Positions 33,258 to 42,503 are shown, counted from the stretch's first letter. The stretch is DNA of 64,000 nt from Meishania litoralis (GCF_042611095.1 NZ_JBHFPV010000002.1:496001-560000), one strand, 5' to 3'. Program-made: numbers and translations. The notes: generated by a model not told the origin, from the sequence alone.

Positions 33258-33584
33258 ATGTTCGGAGATATGATGGGAATGATGGGGAAACTCAAGGAAA
33301 CCCAAAGAAAGGTCGAGGAAACCAAAAATAGATTGGATACGGTATACTTGAGGGAGAGTACTTCAGATGAACTGTTGGAGGTCACGATTTCCGCGAACCG
33401 GGTCGTCAAGGAAATCAAGATAGATGATTCTTTGTTGGATGACAAAGAACAATTGGAAGACTATTTGGTACTGACACTCAATAAGGCCATCAAGAAGGCC
33501 ACCGAGGTCAATGAGGCAGAGCTTGCAGCCGTCGCCAAAGAAGGGATGCCCAACATACCGGGTATGGATTCTTTGTTCAAATAG
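33258..33584 (+). CDS. YbaB/EbfC-family nucleoid-associated protein
   Basis: 108 residues. The N-terminus MFGDMMGMMGKLKETQRKVEE is a Met-rich amphipathic helix followed by short strands (LLEVTISANRVVKEIKI) and a C-terminal helix, the fold of small dimeric DNA-binding YbaB proteins. The usual dnaX/recR neighbours are absent. A TAnnTTTG promoter box (TAATTTTG, 33225-33232) lies 25 bases ahead of the start. The DUF1508 gene follows in the same direction after 34 bases. Confidence 0.85.
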   Translation: MFGDMMGMMGKLKETQRKVEETKNRLDTVYLRESTSDELLEVTISANRVVKEIKIDDSLLDDKEQLEDYLVLTLNKAIKKATEVNEAELAAVAKEGMPNIPGMDSLFK

Positions 33585-33618
33585 ACTATCTTTAAGGATA
33601 CAACCGTTATACCACTGC

Positions 33619-33933
33619 ATGATCGAGATAAAAAAATATAAACGTAACGGATACACTTTTAGCCTAAAGGCCGAAGACGGGGCCAATTTGCTGAGCAGCG
33701 TGCCGTTTTCCAGTCATGAAGAGGTAAAAAAGACCGTCGAACAATTACAAGCAGTACAAAATACCCAACATGTTTTTGAAAGGAAAACCAATCACGAAGG
33801 AAAATTTCTTTTCAGTGTCAAAGGTCTCGATGGAAGGTTGATCGGAAAAAGTGAGCTTTATACTTCTGAAGCAGGTATGGAAAACGGAATCAAAAACGTT
33901 AGAAACCGAATTGCCTCCCTAACAACTCTATAG
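33619..33933 (+). CDS. DUF1508 (YegP-like) protein
   Basis: 104 residues from ATG 33619; a longer frame opening at 33511 overlaps the YbaB gene and is not used. Two tandem copies of the small YegP unit are visible: copy one in YTFSLKAEDGANLLSSVPFSS, copy two in FLFSVKGLDGRLIGKSELYTS. Each ends in a helix of the ENGIKNVR type. The family is small, cytoplasmic and of unknown role. Its stop is 3 bases from the convergent threonine aldolase stop. Confidence 0.82.
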   Translation: MIEIKKYKRNGYTFSLKAEDGANLLSSVPFSSHEEVKKTVEQLQAVQNTQHVFERKTNHEGKFLFSVKGLDGRLIGKSELYTSEAGMENGIKNVRNRIASLTTL

Positions 33934-33936
33934 AAA

Positions 33937-34971
33937 TTATATTGAGCCGAGAATATCAAGAAAAGCTTGGTGCTTGGTATCCGTATAGTCCAAATGTGTT
34001 ACGATCCTCAATTTTCCCTGTCCCATTCCAATCAACCGAACACCTTTTTCATTCAATTTTTGAACGAACCCATCAGAATCGTAAAGGCTTTCATCGATTT
34101 CGAAAATTATGATATTCGTCTCTATGGGTTCTACTTTTTTAATGAAGGGCAACTTTTTTAGCAAATCACCTATTTCGATGGCTTTCTTATGGTCTTCGGC
34201 CAATCTTTCAATATGATTGTCAAGGGCATAACTGCCAGCTGCAGCCAAATACCCTGCCTGTCGCATACCGCCACCAAGTATTTTACGTATTCGAAGCGCT
34301 TTATCCATCATTTCCGAGCTACCTGCCAAGACCGAGCCTATGGGGCAGCCCAGTCCCTTGCTCAAACAAACACTAATGGTATCGAATAGCTCACCGTACT
34401 GTTTTGGGGTTTCATGTTTTGCGACGAGTGCGTTCCACAAGCGGGCCCCGTCCAAGTGATATCCTAAACTATGTTTCTCGCAAACCGCCTTAATGCGTTT
34501 TAGTTCCTCGAAGTCCCAACAGGCTCCCCCACCTTTGTTCGTTGTATTTTCGATGCAAACCAATGATGTAAAAGGACTGTGGTAAAAATCCGGAGGATTG
34601 ATGGCCGCTTCGACCTGTTCAGCGGTCATCATGCCCCGATGGCCATCGATCAACCTACAGGATACCCCACTATTGAAACTGGCCCCTCCCCCTTCATAAT
34701 TATAGACATGGGCATATTTGTCACAGATCAATTGATCCCCAGGATTGGTATGAAATTTAATCGCCGTCTGGTTCGCCATACTTCCCGAGGGGAAGAACAA
34801 AGCGGCCTCCTTACCGAACATTTCGGCCACTTTTTGTTCCAGCGCATTGACCGATGGATCCTCTTTGAAAACATCATCGCCCACTTCTGCAGACATCATG
34901 GCATTCAACATTGCGGATGTTGGTTTTGTAACCGTGTCGCTAATAAGGTTTATATCCATTTCAAGTTTCAT
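33937..34971 (-). CDS. ltaE: Low-specificity L-threonine aldolase
   Basis: 344 residues. This PLP enzyme cleaves threonine and related beta-hydroxy amino acids to glycine and an aldehyde. The family start NLISDTVTKPTSAML is clear, the PLP-binding lysine lies in SVCLSKGLGCPIGSVL, and the aspartate pairing with the cofactor in YHLDGARLWNA. Other typical stretches are ALFFPSGSMANQTAI and RIRKILGGGMRQAG. All key residues are present. The ATG at 34971 is used; an in-frame ATG at 34959 (MDINLISDTV) is equally plausible. It follows the metalloprotease gene by 62 bases in the same direction. Confidence 0.9.
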   Translation of the reverse strand: MKLEMDINLISDTVTKPTSAMLNAMMSAEVGDDVFKEDPSVNALEQKVAEMFGKEAALFFPSGSMANQTAIKFHTNPGDQLICDKYAHVYNYEGGGASFNSGVSCRLIDGHRGMMTAEQVEAAINPPDFYHSPFTSLVCIENTTNKGGGACWDFEELKRIKAVCEKHSLGYHLDGARLWNALVAKHETPKQYGELFDTISVCLSKGLGCPIGSVLAGSSEMMDKALRIRKILGGGMRQAGYLAAAGSYALDNHIERLAEDHKKAIEIGDLLKKLPFIKKVEPIETNIIIFEIDESLYDSDGFVQKLNEKGVRLIGMGQGKLRIVTHLDYTDTKHQAFLDILGSI

Positions 34972-35033
34972 ATTCAGGCATGCGGTGCAAGTTTAAGCTC
35001 AAATCATCAGGTTTATGATATTAAACGGCAAAC

Positions 35034-37436
35034 TTAATGAAAACAATCCATGCCAATCGGCGAACCATCCGGAATCTTAGGTGCGGGCACGACTTTGAAC
35101 TGCTCCGGATGCTTGTAAAAATCATCGATACGCCGCATTATTTCCATTTTATAATCATTCGATAGGGCATCGCCAAGGTTTTTTGTCACCAAACCCCTTA
35201 ATTTGGCATTGGCGATCGCATTGACCTGAGGATGCACGTCTTCGCTACGGGCCAAATTCATCAAATGGTAGACAACCCTGAAATCAATGCTACGCTGTAC
35301 CTCTTCTATATAATCATTCTTGTGCTGTTTCCCTAAAGTGTTTTTGATAACGGTTTCGAGTACTTCGCCCAGGCCTATGTTTTTAGCATCCAGACTTTTT
35401 TGCTGTACCAACCGTGACGCCCTTTCAGGGTGCAATAGTAGACCCAAAGTCATATCGGCCACCGTTTCCGCCGCGGAAAGCGCATCGAAGGAAACACCTG
35501 TCTTACCCTTTAAGGACTCCCGCGTTTTTCGATACCCAAAGGCACGGGGCGGGAACAGGGACAGTTTTTCATGTGGGATTGCAATTTCGGCAGCATCCAA
35601 AGTCTTTAAAATGCTTTGCAGGGCTTTCTGCTGCATAGCCTTGTCAACAATCTCAACAGTTGTTTGGCCGTCGCCTTTTACGGCATAATTGTATTCCATA
35701 CCACCAACCACCTTGGCAACGGCCTCGGTCTGATACCGATGTAGGAGGTACAGCGGCACAAAGACATCCTCTAAAACGGTATTGGGTTCCCCGGTGCGGA
35801 TATTGTCGATAGAAAAATTATCGATTGCCGTTCGGCGCACTTTTAGAAGCGCATCGAGCTCCTCGCTTACGCTTTTACCGTTATCCCATAAATGTGCTAG
35901 AACGTGTGAGCTACCCTGTGGCCGTGCATCTTGATCCGTAATGTAACGCAACCCGTCATCTTGTGCTTTCTTTAAGATTGCGTCCAATACTTCCTTTTCA
36001 TTTTGACCTTTCGGAATCCCGGAATACGAATAGGCAACCATAACCTTGTCCCAGTCCCCAATTCCTGTGGCATAGGCATTCGTGAAATCGATTTCATCGT
36101 TTTTGACCGAAAACTGTGGGTGCGGATAATCCATCACAGATGCCCTATTATTCGTGCTGGCCGCATAATTATGTGCAAACCCCAAGGTATGTCCTATTTC
36201 ATGTGCCGATAGTTGCCGAATTCGCGCCAAGGCCAAGTCGAGCATGGGTTGATAATTATCGTCGCGTTCGGCAAAAGGTTTGTTCATCAGGGCTTGGGCG
36301 ATCAAAAAGTCTTGTCGAATGCGAAGACTGCCCAGACTGACATGCCCCTTTATGATTTCGCCCGTGCGTGGGTCGGTTATGCTACTGCCATAGCTCCATC
36401 CGCGTGTAGAACGGTGGACCCATTGAATTACATTATACCGTACATCTAAAGGGTCGGCATCGGCAGGAAGCATTTTCAATTGAAAGGCGTTCTTGTACCC
36501 TGCGGCCTCGAAGGCTTGGTTCCACCAACGACCCCCATCCAAAAGTGCCGACCGAACAGGCTCGGGAGTACCATTGTCCAAATAATAAACGATAGGTTCT
36601 ACCGCTTCACTTTGCGTCGCGGAAGGGTCTTTTTTCTTCAATCGGTGTCTCGTGATGAACCGTTTCAAGATAGGTTCTTGAACGGGAGTCGAATAATCAT
36701 AGTATGAAAACGGATACGATCCGCTTCTTGTATCGAACTCCCTCATTTCGTAACCGTTATCGGGCAACTCGATAAAGGAATGGTGTTGCGCGACCGTAAC
36801 CAGACCGGGGTTAGGAGTTACCGAACGAATGTATCCGCCTTTGGGCTCCCCTTTGAATGTCAAGGCCACATTGAATTCCACATTTTTGGGGAACGCTTTG
36901 GTACGTTCCAAATCAATTGCGCTTTTCTCCTTATCCAAGCTGTAGGTACCTTGATCGGCTTGCTTCAATCTTCCTATGACCCCATGGGCATCCTGCATCA
37001 GGAAATCGGTAATATCGATAACATATTTTCCATCTTTTTCTTCCTCTATCTTGAATCCTCCCAAAATAGACTTGGCAAAAGCTTGTTCAACAGATTTTCT
37101 TTCCAGATCATTGTCGGTCAAAGCCCTAAAAGTCATATTCGGCTGCACCAAAAGAAGTTTTCCACCCGCCTTTTTAAAGAAAACAACTTGTTCGTTTCCA
37201 AGTTGGCCCCTATCTAAACCGATGTCATTGCTACCGATACCACTACTTAAAGAATAGACATACAAGAACTCTTTGTTCAAATCTTCGACTTCGAGATAGA
37301 CCTTATCGTTTTTATCGTCGTACAGAAAATTAAAAAGTCCGTTAAACCGCTGAAAATCCTTGCTTTTTTCGGCATACTGCGAAGTTGCGAACTGTAGTGA
37401 TAAAAGGGCGGTTACGAATAGTATCTTTTTGTTCAT
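35034..37436 (-). CDS. Secreted zinc-dependent metalloprotease
   Basis: 800 residues with a signal peptide (1-19, ending FATSQ). The zinc site is SAHEIGHTLGFAHNYAAS near residue 400, an HExxHxxGxxH motif, followed by a methionine turn in NRASVMDYPHPQF. This is the metzincin layout of the large DUF5117/DUF4953 family common in Bacteroidetes. N-terminal to it lies a beta-rich region of about 350 residues; C-terminal to it a helical region of about 350. Substrate unknown. It is divergent from prfB. Confidence 0.87.
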   Translation of the reverse strand: MNKKILFVTALLSLQFATSQYAEKSKDFQRFNGLFNFLYDDKNDKVYLEVEDLNKEFLYVYSLSSGIGSNDIGLDRGQLGNEQVVFFKKAGGKLLLVQPNMTFRALTDNDLERKSVEQAFAKSILGGFKIEEEKDGKYVIDITDFLMQDAHGVIGRLKQADQGTYSLDKEKSAIDLERTKAFPKNVEFNVALTFKGEPKGGYIRSVTPNPGLVTVAQHHSFIELPDNGYEMREFDTRSGSYPFSYYDYSTPVQEPILKRFITRHRLKKKDPSATQSEAVEPIVYYLDNGTPEPVRSALLDGGRWWNQAFEAAGYKNAFQLKMLPADADPLDVRYNVIQWVHRSTRGWSYGSSITDPRTGEIIKGHVSLGSLRIRQDFLIAQALMNKPFAERDDNYQPMLDLALARIRQLSAHEIGHTLGFAHNYAASTNNRASVMDYPHPQFSVKNDEIDFTNAYATGIGDWDKVMVAYSYSGIPKGQNEKEVLDAILKKAQDDGLRYITDQDARPQGSSHVLAHLWDNGKSVSEELDALLKVRRTAIDNFSIDNIRTGEPNTVLEDVFVPLYLLHRYQTEAVAKVVGGMEYNYAVKGDGQTTVEIVDKAMQQKALQSILKTLDAAEIAIPHEKLSLFPPRAFGYRKTRESLKGKTGVSFDALSAAETVADMTLGLLLHPERASRLVQQKSLDAKNIGLGEVLETVIKNTLGKQHKNDYIEEVQRSIDFRVVYHLMNLARSEDVHPQVNAIANAKLRGLVTKNLGDALSNDYKMEIMRRIDDFYKHPEQFKVVPAPKIPDGSPIGMDCFH

Positions 37437-37621
37437 CAGAATTGGTTTTGCCGTTAAATTTAGATAAAAAGGATCAAAAATTACGAAGGTCTTTCTATAA
37501 CATATTTAGGGCCATCTCTTTGTCCATCTCGAAAAAAAAACGCCTCTACATGATAAAATCTATAATCAACCCTAGCTTTTTTAATTGGAAAGAATGGTAT
37601 TTTTGTCGAAAATTTCACTGA

Positions 37622-38720
37622 ATGACAATTACGACGGACCTTTATAAAAGTCTTCATGATCGCCTTGGTGCGTTAAGGAGGTATCTTTGACGTCGATGCG
37701 AAACTCATCGAAATAGAAAACGAGCAGGAAAAAACCCTGGCTCCTGACTTTTGGGACAATCCGCAAGAGGCCCAGGCGCACATGAAGTTCATCCAATCCA
37801 AAAAACAGTGGGTAGATGATTTCAATGCGGCCAAGACCTTGGTCGGAGATCTTGAAGTATGGCTTGAATTTCAACAAGAAGGCGATGTTGGGGAAGATGA
37901 GGTGATAGCCCATTACCAAAAGACCTTGAACCAGATCGAGAAATTGGAGTTCAAGAACATGCTCTCTGAAGAAGGCGACGAACTCCCCGCTGTGCTCCAG
38001 ATTACCGCAGGTGCGGGAGGCACCGAAAGTTGCGATTGGGCCTCCATGTTGATGCGCATGTACATCATGTGGAGCGAGAAGAACGGGTATAAGGTAAAAG
38101 AACTGAACTATCAAGAAGGCGACGTGGCGGGTATCAAGACCGTGACCCTTGAAATCGATGGCGAATTTGCATTCGGGTGGTTAAAAGGTGAAAATGGCGT
38201 ACATCGTTTGGTACGCATATCGCCTTTTGATAGCAATGCCAAGCGGCATACCTCTTTTGCCTCGGTATATGTATATCCCTTGGTCGACGATAGTATCGAA
38301 ATCGATGTCAATCCTGCCGATATTACAATAAACACTGCCCGATCTAGTGGTGCCGGGGGGCAGAACGTGAACAAGGTCGAGACCAAAGTACAACTCGTAC
38401 ACCACCCCACGGGAATTCAGATATCGTGCTCTGATTCCCGCAGCCAACATGACAACAGGGCAACGGCCATGAAGATGTTAAAATCGCAATTGTATGAAAT
38501 CGAATTGCGAAAAAAAATGGAAGCCCGAGAAGAAATCGAGTCCTCGAAGAAAAAAATCGAATGGGGTTCGCAAATTCGAAATTACACCATGCAGCCTTAC
38601 AAACTCGTAAAAGATGTTCGTACCGGTGAGGAAACCGGAAATGTCGATGCGGTCATGGATGGTGAAATCGACGCCTTTTTAAAAGCCTATCTTATGATGA
38701 TGGGACAAAAAGAAGAATAA
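37622..38720 (+). CDS. prfB: Peptide chain release factor 2 with programmed +1 frameshift
   Basis: The coding region starts at ATG 37622 and reads 22 codons to CTT, meets an in-frame TGA at 37688-37690, and continues in the +1 frame from GAC at 37689. The spliced reading gives 365 residues, the same as E. coli RF2. RF2 releases the chain at UGA and UAA. The stop-recognition motif SPF is at about residues 200-202, the catalytic GGQ at about 245-247 (SGAGGQNVNKVET). The frameshift lets RF2 set its own level: when RF2 is scarce the UGA is read slowly and the ribosome slips. A promoter box TATTTTTG at 37598-37605 leaves a very short leader. Confidence 0.95.
37676..37691 (+). promoter_or_regulatory. 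prfB autoregulatory frameshift site
   Basis: AGGAGGTATCTTTGAC at 37676-37691: a Shine-Dalgarno-like AGGAGG, three bases, the slippery CTT, then the in-frame stop TGA and a C. This is the classical RF2 recoding site, close to the E. coli version (AGGGGGTATCTTTGAC). An SD element is otherwise rare here because flavobacterial genes seldom use one. Confidence 0.95.
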
Positions 38721-38731
38721 AACGGCTTGAA

Positions 38732-38780
38732 GTCGGGTGCGCGATGCTCGATGGAAGTCATGGCGCACCCGACATCGCGC
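38732..38780. repeat. Nested inverted repeat between prfB and arsC
   Basis: GTCGGGTGCGCGATG (38732-38746) is the inverse of CATGGCGCACCCGAC (38759-38773) with one mismatch, a GC-rich stem of 15 bases. A further CATCGCGC (38773-38780) can pair with GCGCGATG (38739-38746), so two mutually exclusive hairpins are possible. No T-run follows, so it does not look like a terminator. Confidence 0.5.
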
Positions 38781-38795
38781 ATCAAACTACATTAC

Positions 38796-39137
38796 ATGAT
38801 CAAAATATACCACAATCCCAGATGCACCAAGTCTAGAGAAGGACTTGCGATTCTTGAAAGTTCTGGAAAGGACTTTGAAATAGTGAAATATCTGGAAGAT
38901 ATTCCCACTAAAAAAGAATTAAAGGAAATCGTCAAATTGCTTGGCATCAGACCAGAACAATTGATTCGCAAGAACGAGGCCGTTTGGAAGGAAAATTACA
39001 AAGGCAAAACCTTAACCGATGAAGAACTTTTGGAGGCCATGGTTGCACATCCGAAACTAATCGAACGTCCTATTGTCATAAATGGGGGAAAGGCCGCGAT
39101 CGGTAGGCCGCCTGAAAAAATTGAAACCATTATATAG
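38796..39137 (+). CDS. arsC: ArsC-family reductase (Spx/ArsC fold)
   Basis: 113 residues from ATG 38796 (MIKIYHNPRCTKSREGLAIL); an upstream in-frame ATG at 38727 lies inside the inverted repeat and is unlikely. The motif NPRCTKSR holds the single catalytic cysteine and the following arginine of glutaredoxin-coupled arsenate reductases. The C-terminal signature LIERPIVINGGKAAIGRPPE, with the substrate arginines, is present. YfgD-type relatives share these motifs and may not reduce arsenate. There are no other arsenic genes nearby. Confidence 0.85.
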   Translation: MIKIYHNPRCTKSREGLAILESSGKDFEIVKYLEDIPTKKELKEIVKLLGIRPEQLIRKNEAVWKENYKGKTLTDEELLEAMVAHPKLIERPIVINGGKAAIGRPPEKIETII

Positions 39138-39227
39138 AAAAAACAAGGGTTATGGTCATTTAACAAAGATTTAACCAAAATGGCTTAAACCATCTTCTAA
39201 TTTAGTAGTCATTAAAACCAAGACATT

Positions 39228-39749
39228 ATGAAAATCAACGTTACGCACATAATTGCCTTTTTTGCAATTCTATTGTTAAGTGCTGAAATACAGGCCCAAT
39301 ACGGATATGGTAGAGGTTATGGGGGGCGAGGGTACGGATACGGGAGTGGATACGGTTACGGATATGGCAGACAAAGAAGTGCCATACCCCAGGTGCAGGA
39401 AAACCAAAAAGAGCCTGAGCCGATGACGGCCGATCAGATTGTCGATGCCGAAATGCCCGGTATTGCAGAGACCTTGGAATTGAACGATTTCGAAACAGCA
39501 GTATTAAGCAGTATTCTAAAAAAATATGTGCAGCAGCGTATCGAGATGCAAATCTTGAAATTGGATGCCGATCAGATGCGAGCGGGCATGGAAAAGATAA
39601 CCAAGCTTCAAGATGAAGAACTTAAGGCAGGACTACCCCTCGAAAAATACGAGGCCTTCGTAGAAATGCAGAAAAACGGACTTCAAAAGGCGAAGAAAGA
39701 AAAGAAAAAAGAAAAAAAACGAAAGCAAAAAAAGAAATCTAAAGACTGA
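39228..39749 (+). CDS. Secreted Gly-Tyr-repeat protein with Lys-rich tail
   Basis: 173 residues. A signal peptide (1-23, ending IQAQ) is followed by a run of YG and GYG units (about residues 24-47) resembling low-complexity adhesive segments. The middle (about 60-150) is a helical region with a conserved-looking DQIVDAEMPGIAETLELNDF. The tail is almost entirely lysine and glutamate. I do not recognise a family. The TonB-receptor-type gene starts two bases after its stop, so the two are translationally linked and probably work together at the outer membrane. Confidence 0.8.
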   Translation: MKINVTHIIAFFAILLLSAEIQAQYGYGRGYGGRGYGYGSGYGYGYGRQRSAIPQVQENQKEPEPMTADQIVDAEMPGIAETLELNDFETAVLSSILKKYVQQRIEMQILKLDADQMRAGMEKITKLQDEELKAGLPLEKYEAFVEMQKNGLQKAKKEKKKEKKRKQKKKSKD

Positions 39750-39751
39750 AT

Positions 39752-42271
39752 ATGAAGAAACTATTCCCGATTGCACTTTTGGTTCTTATTACATTATCCA
39801 CAAGTGCCCAAAGACCTCAAGGGGGTCGACCAGAACCCATAAAGATTACGGGAACAGTTTTAGACAACGATACAAATCAGCCACTTGAATATGCCACCTT
39901 GGTACTGCAAAATATTCGAAACCCTGATAGAATAACGGGTGGCGTGACCAATGCCGAAGGCAAATTTGAAGTAGAGACCATGCCCGGGCGCTACAATGTG
40001 AGTGTCGAATACATCTCTTTTCAGACCTACAAAGCCGAAAATCAACAATTTACAACATCAACCGATTTAGGTGTAATCAAGCTCAAAGTCGACGTTGAAC
40101 AATTGGAAGCCGTCGAGGTCGTTGGTGAACGCACCACTGTTGAACTCAGGCTGGACAAAAAAGTGTATAATGTCGGTAGCGACCTGACCGTAAAAGGAGG
40201 TTCGGTCACCGATGTTCTTGACAATGTGCCTTCGGTATCGGTAGACGTAGAAGGCAATATAAGTCTTCGTGGCAATGAAAGTGTTCGTATACTTATCAAT
40301 GGTAAGCCCTCTGCCCTATCCGGTCTCAGTCCGGAAGCATTGCAACAGTTACCTGCCGAAGCGATCGAAAAGGTCGAAGTGATAACGAATCCATCCGCCC
40401 GCTATGATGCCGAAGGAACTGCCGGTATTTTGAACATTGTACTCAAACAAAGTAAAACCGCTGGCCTGAATGGTTCGTTCGGCATTAATGTAGGTGATCC
40501 AAAAACTTATGGGGGCAATGTCAGTTTGAATCTGCGCCGCGACAATTTCAACATTTTTACCAATACCTCTTACCGTTATCGAAGCGGACCGGGCAATGCA
40601 TTGTTCGAACAGGAGAATTTTAACCCAGATGGCACTACGGCCAGCTTTCAAAACGAATATCGCGACTATCAGCGTCAAAATGATGGTTTCAATACGAATA
40701 TAGGTTTTGAATACTTTATCGATTCTACAAGTAGTATCACGAACTCCTTTGTCTATAGAAATGGAGGGGGGAACGATGAAACGGATATCGATTTCTTCAA
40801 TTTTGATGCTGTTCGCAATCCGACAATCCAAAGAAATAGGTTCACCAATGAAAGTGATGAGGATGAAGACGTGCAGTATTCCCTCAATTACGTTAAAAAA
40901 TTCGGTGAAGACGACGACCATAAATTGACCGTCGATTATCAATATTCGAGCGGTTCAGAATTGGAGAATTCTATCATCAATGAGGTGATTCTCGGAGAGA
41001 ACATCAACCTTCCCACCGAACAGACCATCAACGATGAAAGCCAAAAAAATCAATTACTCCAATTCGATTATGTCAGGCCTTTCGGCAAGGACAATGAATC
41101 TCAATTCGAATTCGGCTATCGTGGCACTTTCAATAGGTTCAACACTGATTTTGATTTTGGAATACTTGAAAACGGAATTTTGGATAGTGATCCCAATTTT
41201 AGTAACGAACTGAATTACAAAGAATACGTCAACGCCCTTTACACCCAATTGGGAAGCAAATTCGGAAAGTTCAGTGTTTTGGGAGGACTTCGCATGGAAG
41301 CTTCCGATATCGGCGTTGAACTGGTCAATACGAACGAAGTGACCGATAAGGATTATGTAAATTGGTTTCCATCGATATTCTTGGGTTATGAACTTTCTGA
41401 AAAAGAACAATTTAACTTAAGCTACAGCAAGCGCCTGCGAAGACCAAGGTCACGTTTTATAAACCCTTTTCCGTCACGCAGCAGCAATACCAATTTGTTT
41501 CAAGGAAACCCTGATCTTGACCCGACATTTACCGATGCCTACGACCTGGGTTATTTGAAGCGATGGGATAAAATAAGTTTCAACACCTCGGCCTATTTCA
41601 ATCGCTCGACAGGTGTATTTCAATTCATTACGCGAGAACGGGGTGATTTCGTCGAAATAGAAAACCCCGATGACCCCGCAAATCCCGTACTGGTTCCGGT
41701 ACAGGTTCGCAGTCCTATTAACTTGGCCACCGAGAAAAGATATGGAGCCGAATTCACGACTACCTATACACCAAAAAGAAATTGGCGCCTGACCTGGAAT
41801 GTAAACCTTTTTCAAAGAGAACTACGAGGAGATTACACCTATATTAATTTTCGTGACGAGGAGATTACCCAAGTTTTTGATGCCGACAATTTTAGTTGGT
41901 TTTCAAGATTAAGCGCAAAATTACCGCTACCGGGCAAAGTCGATTTTCAGACCAACTTGTTCTATATGGGCCCCCAACAAGATGCCCAATCAAAAAGTAA
42001 GGGCATGTTGTTCACCAATTTGGCATTGAGCAAAGATGTGTTAAAGGACAAGGGATCCATCTCATTGAACGTTCGCGATATTTTCAATAGCGGTAAACGC
42101 AAAAGCGAGACAAGAACAGAAAACGTCTTTACCTATAGTGAATTTCAATGGCGTCAAAGACAAATTACGCTTTCATTTCTTTACCGCTTCAACCAACAGC
42201 AGAACCAGCGGCAACGTAATGGCCAACGAGGAGGGGGAGACGACGATGGAGATCCCGAATTCGAGGGATAA
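39752..42271 (+). CDS. Outer-membrane beta-barrel protein of the TonB-receptor type
   Basis: 839 residues. A signal peptide (1-19) is followed by a CarboxypepD_reg domain (about 28-120, ITGTVLDNDTNQPLEYATLVLQ), a plug (about 125-230, with GGSVTDVLDNVPSVSVDVEG and then SLRGNESVRILINGKP), and a long barrel of the OMP_b-brl_3 type ending in ITLSFLYRF. The C-terminal tail is Gly/Asp-rich and does not look like a strand. The family imports or displays material at the outer membrane; no SusD-like partner is seen, and the small Gly-Tyr protein just upstream is the only obvious companion. Confidence 0.88.
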   Translation: MKKLFPIALLVLITLSTSAQRPQGGRPEPIKITGTVLDNDTNQPLEYATLVLQNIRNPDRITGGVTNAEGKFEVETMPGRYNVSVEYISFQTYKAENQQFTTSTDLGVIKLKVDVEQLEAVEVVGERTTVELRLDKKVYNVGSDLTVKGGSVTDVLDNVPSVSVDVEGNISLRGNESVRILINGKPSALSGLSPEALQQLPAEAIEKVEVITNPSARYDAEGTAGILNIVLKQSKTAGLNGSFGINVGDPKTYGGNVSLNLRRDNFNIFTNTSYRYRSGPGNALFEQENFNPDGTTASFQNEYRDYQRQNDGFNTNIGFEYFIDSTSSITNSFVYRNGGGNDETDIDFFNFDAVRNPTIQRNRFTNESDEDEDVQYSLNYVKKFGEDDDHKLTVDYQYSSGSELENSIINEVILGENINLPTEQTINDESQKNQLLQFDYVRPFGKDNESQFEFGYRGTFNRFNTDFDFGILENGILDSDPNFSNELNYKEYVNALYTQLGSKFGKFSVLGGLRMEASDIGVELVNTNEVTDKDYVNWFPSIFLGYELSEKEQFNLSYSKRLRRPRSRFINPFPSRSSNTNLFQGNPDLDPTFTDAYDLGYLKRWDKISFNTSAYFNRSTGVFQFITRERGDFVEIENPDDPANPVLVPVQVRSPINLATEKRYGAEFTTTYTPKRNWRLTWNVNLFQRELRGDYTYINFRDEEITQVFDADNFSWFSRLSAKLPLPGKVDFQTNLFYMGPQQDAQSKSKGMLFTNLALSKDVLKDKGSISLNVRDIFNSGKRKSETRTENVFTYSEFQWRQRQITLSFLYRFNQQQNQRQRNGQRGGGDDDGDPEFEG

Positions 42272-42294
42272 TTTTATAACAAAGAGGATTAAAA

Positions 42295-42326
42295 ACAAAA
42301 AGGAAGCCCTTCGGCTTCCTTTTTGT
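42295..42326. terminator. Bidirectional terminator
   Basis: AAAAGGAAGCC, the loop CTTC, then GGCTTCCTTTT: a perfect stem with A-run and T-run on either side. It ends the TonB-receptor-type gene on the plus strand and the 58-residue gene on the minus strand. Confidence 0.88.
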
Positions 42327-42503
42327 TTATGATTCCAATCGTTTGGCCCTTTTGGCCTCACGACGCTCTTTCCAGATTTCGAGTAAATTTCCACCCAACC
42401 AATACGGAACAACAAAAAGCAGTAAAAACATCATTAGCCAAAAACCGATTGTCAAAATGGTCAAGAAAGCTAAAAAACCCAAATATTGGTCGAATTCGAA
42501 CAT
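42327..42503 (-). CDS. 58-residue single-helix membrane protein
   Basis: A 59-codon frame from ATG 42501-42503 to TAA 42327-42329. It starts MFEFDQYLGFLAFLT, has one or two hydrophobic helices (residues 8-40), and ends in a very basic, amphipathic tail (IWKERREAKRAKRLES). The gene ends directly at a bidirectional terminator, and this pattern of a helix with a charged tail is common in real small membrane proteins. I do not recognise a family. Divergent from fumC. Confidence 0.7.
   Translation of the reverse strand: MFEFDQYLGFLAFLTILTIGFWLMMFLLLFVVPYWLGGNLLEIWKERREAKRAKRLES

Noticed and set aside
37622..37690. prfB looks like a pseudogene because of an in-frame TGA after 22 codons
   Set aside because: The TGA is part of a perfect RF2 recoding site and the +1 frame continues for the full, conserved length.
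37629..38114. 161-codon open frame on the minus strand over the prfB start
   Set aside because: Antisense to prfB; the histidine-rich start is a by-product of the release factor codons.
40349..40942. 197-codon open frame on the minus strand
   Set aside because: Antisense to the TonB-receptor-type gene and without recognisable domains.
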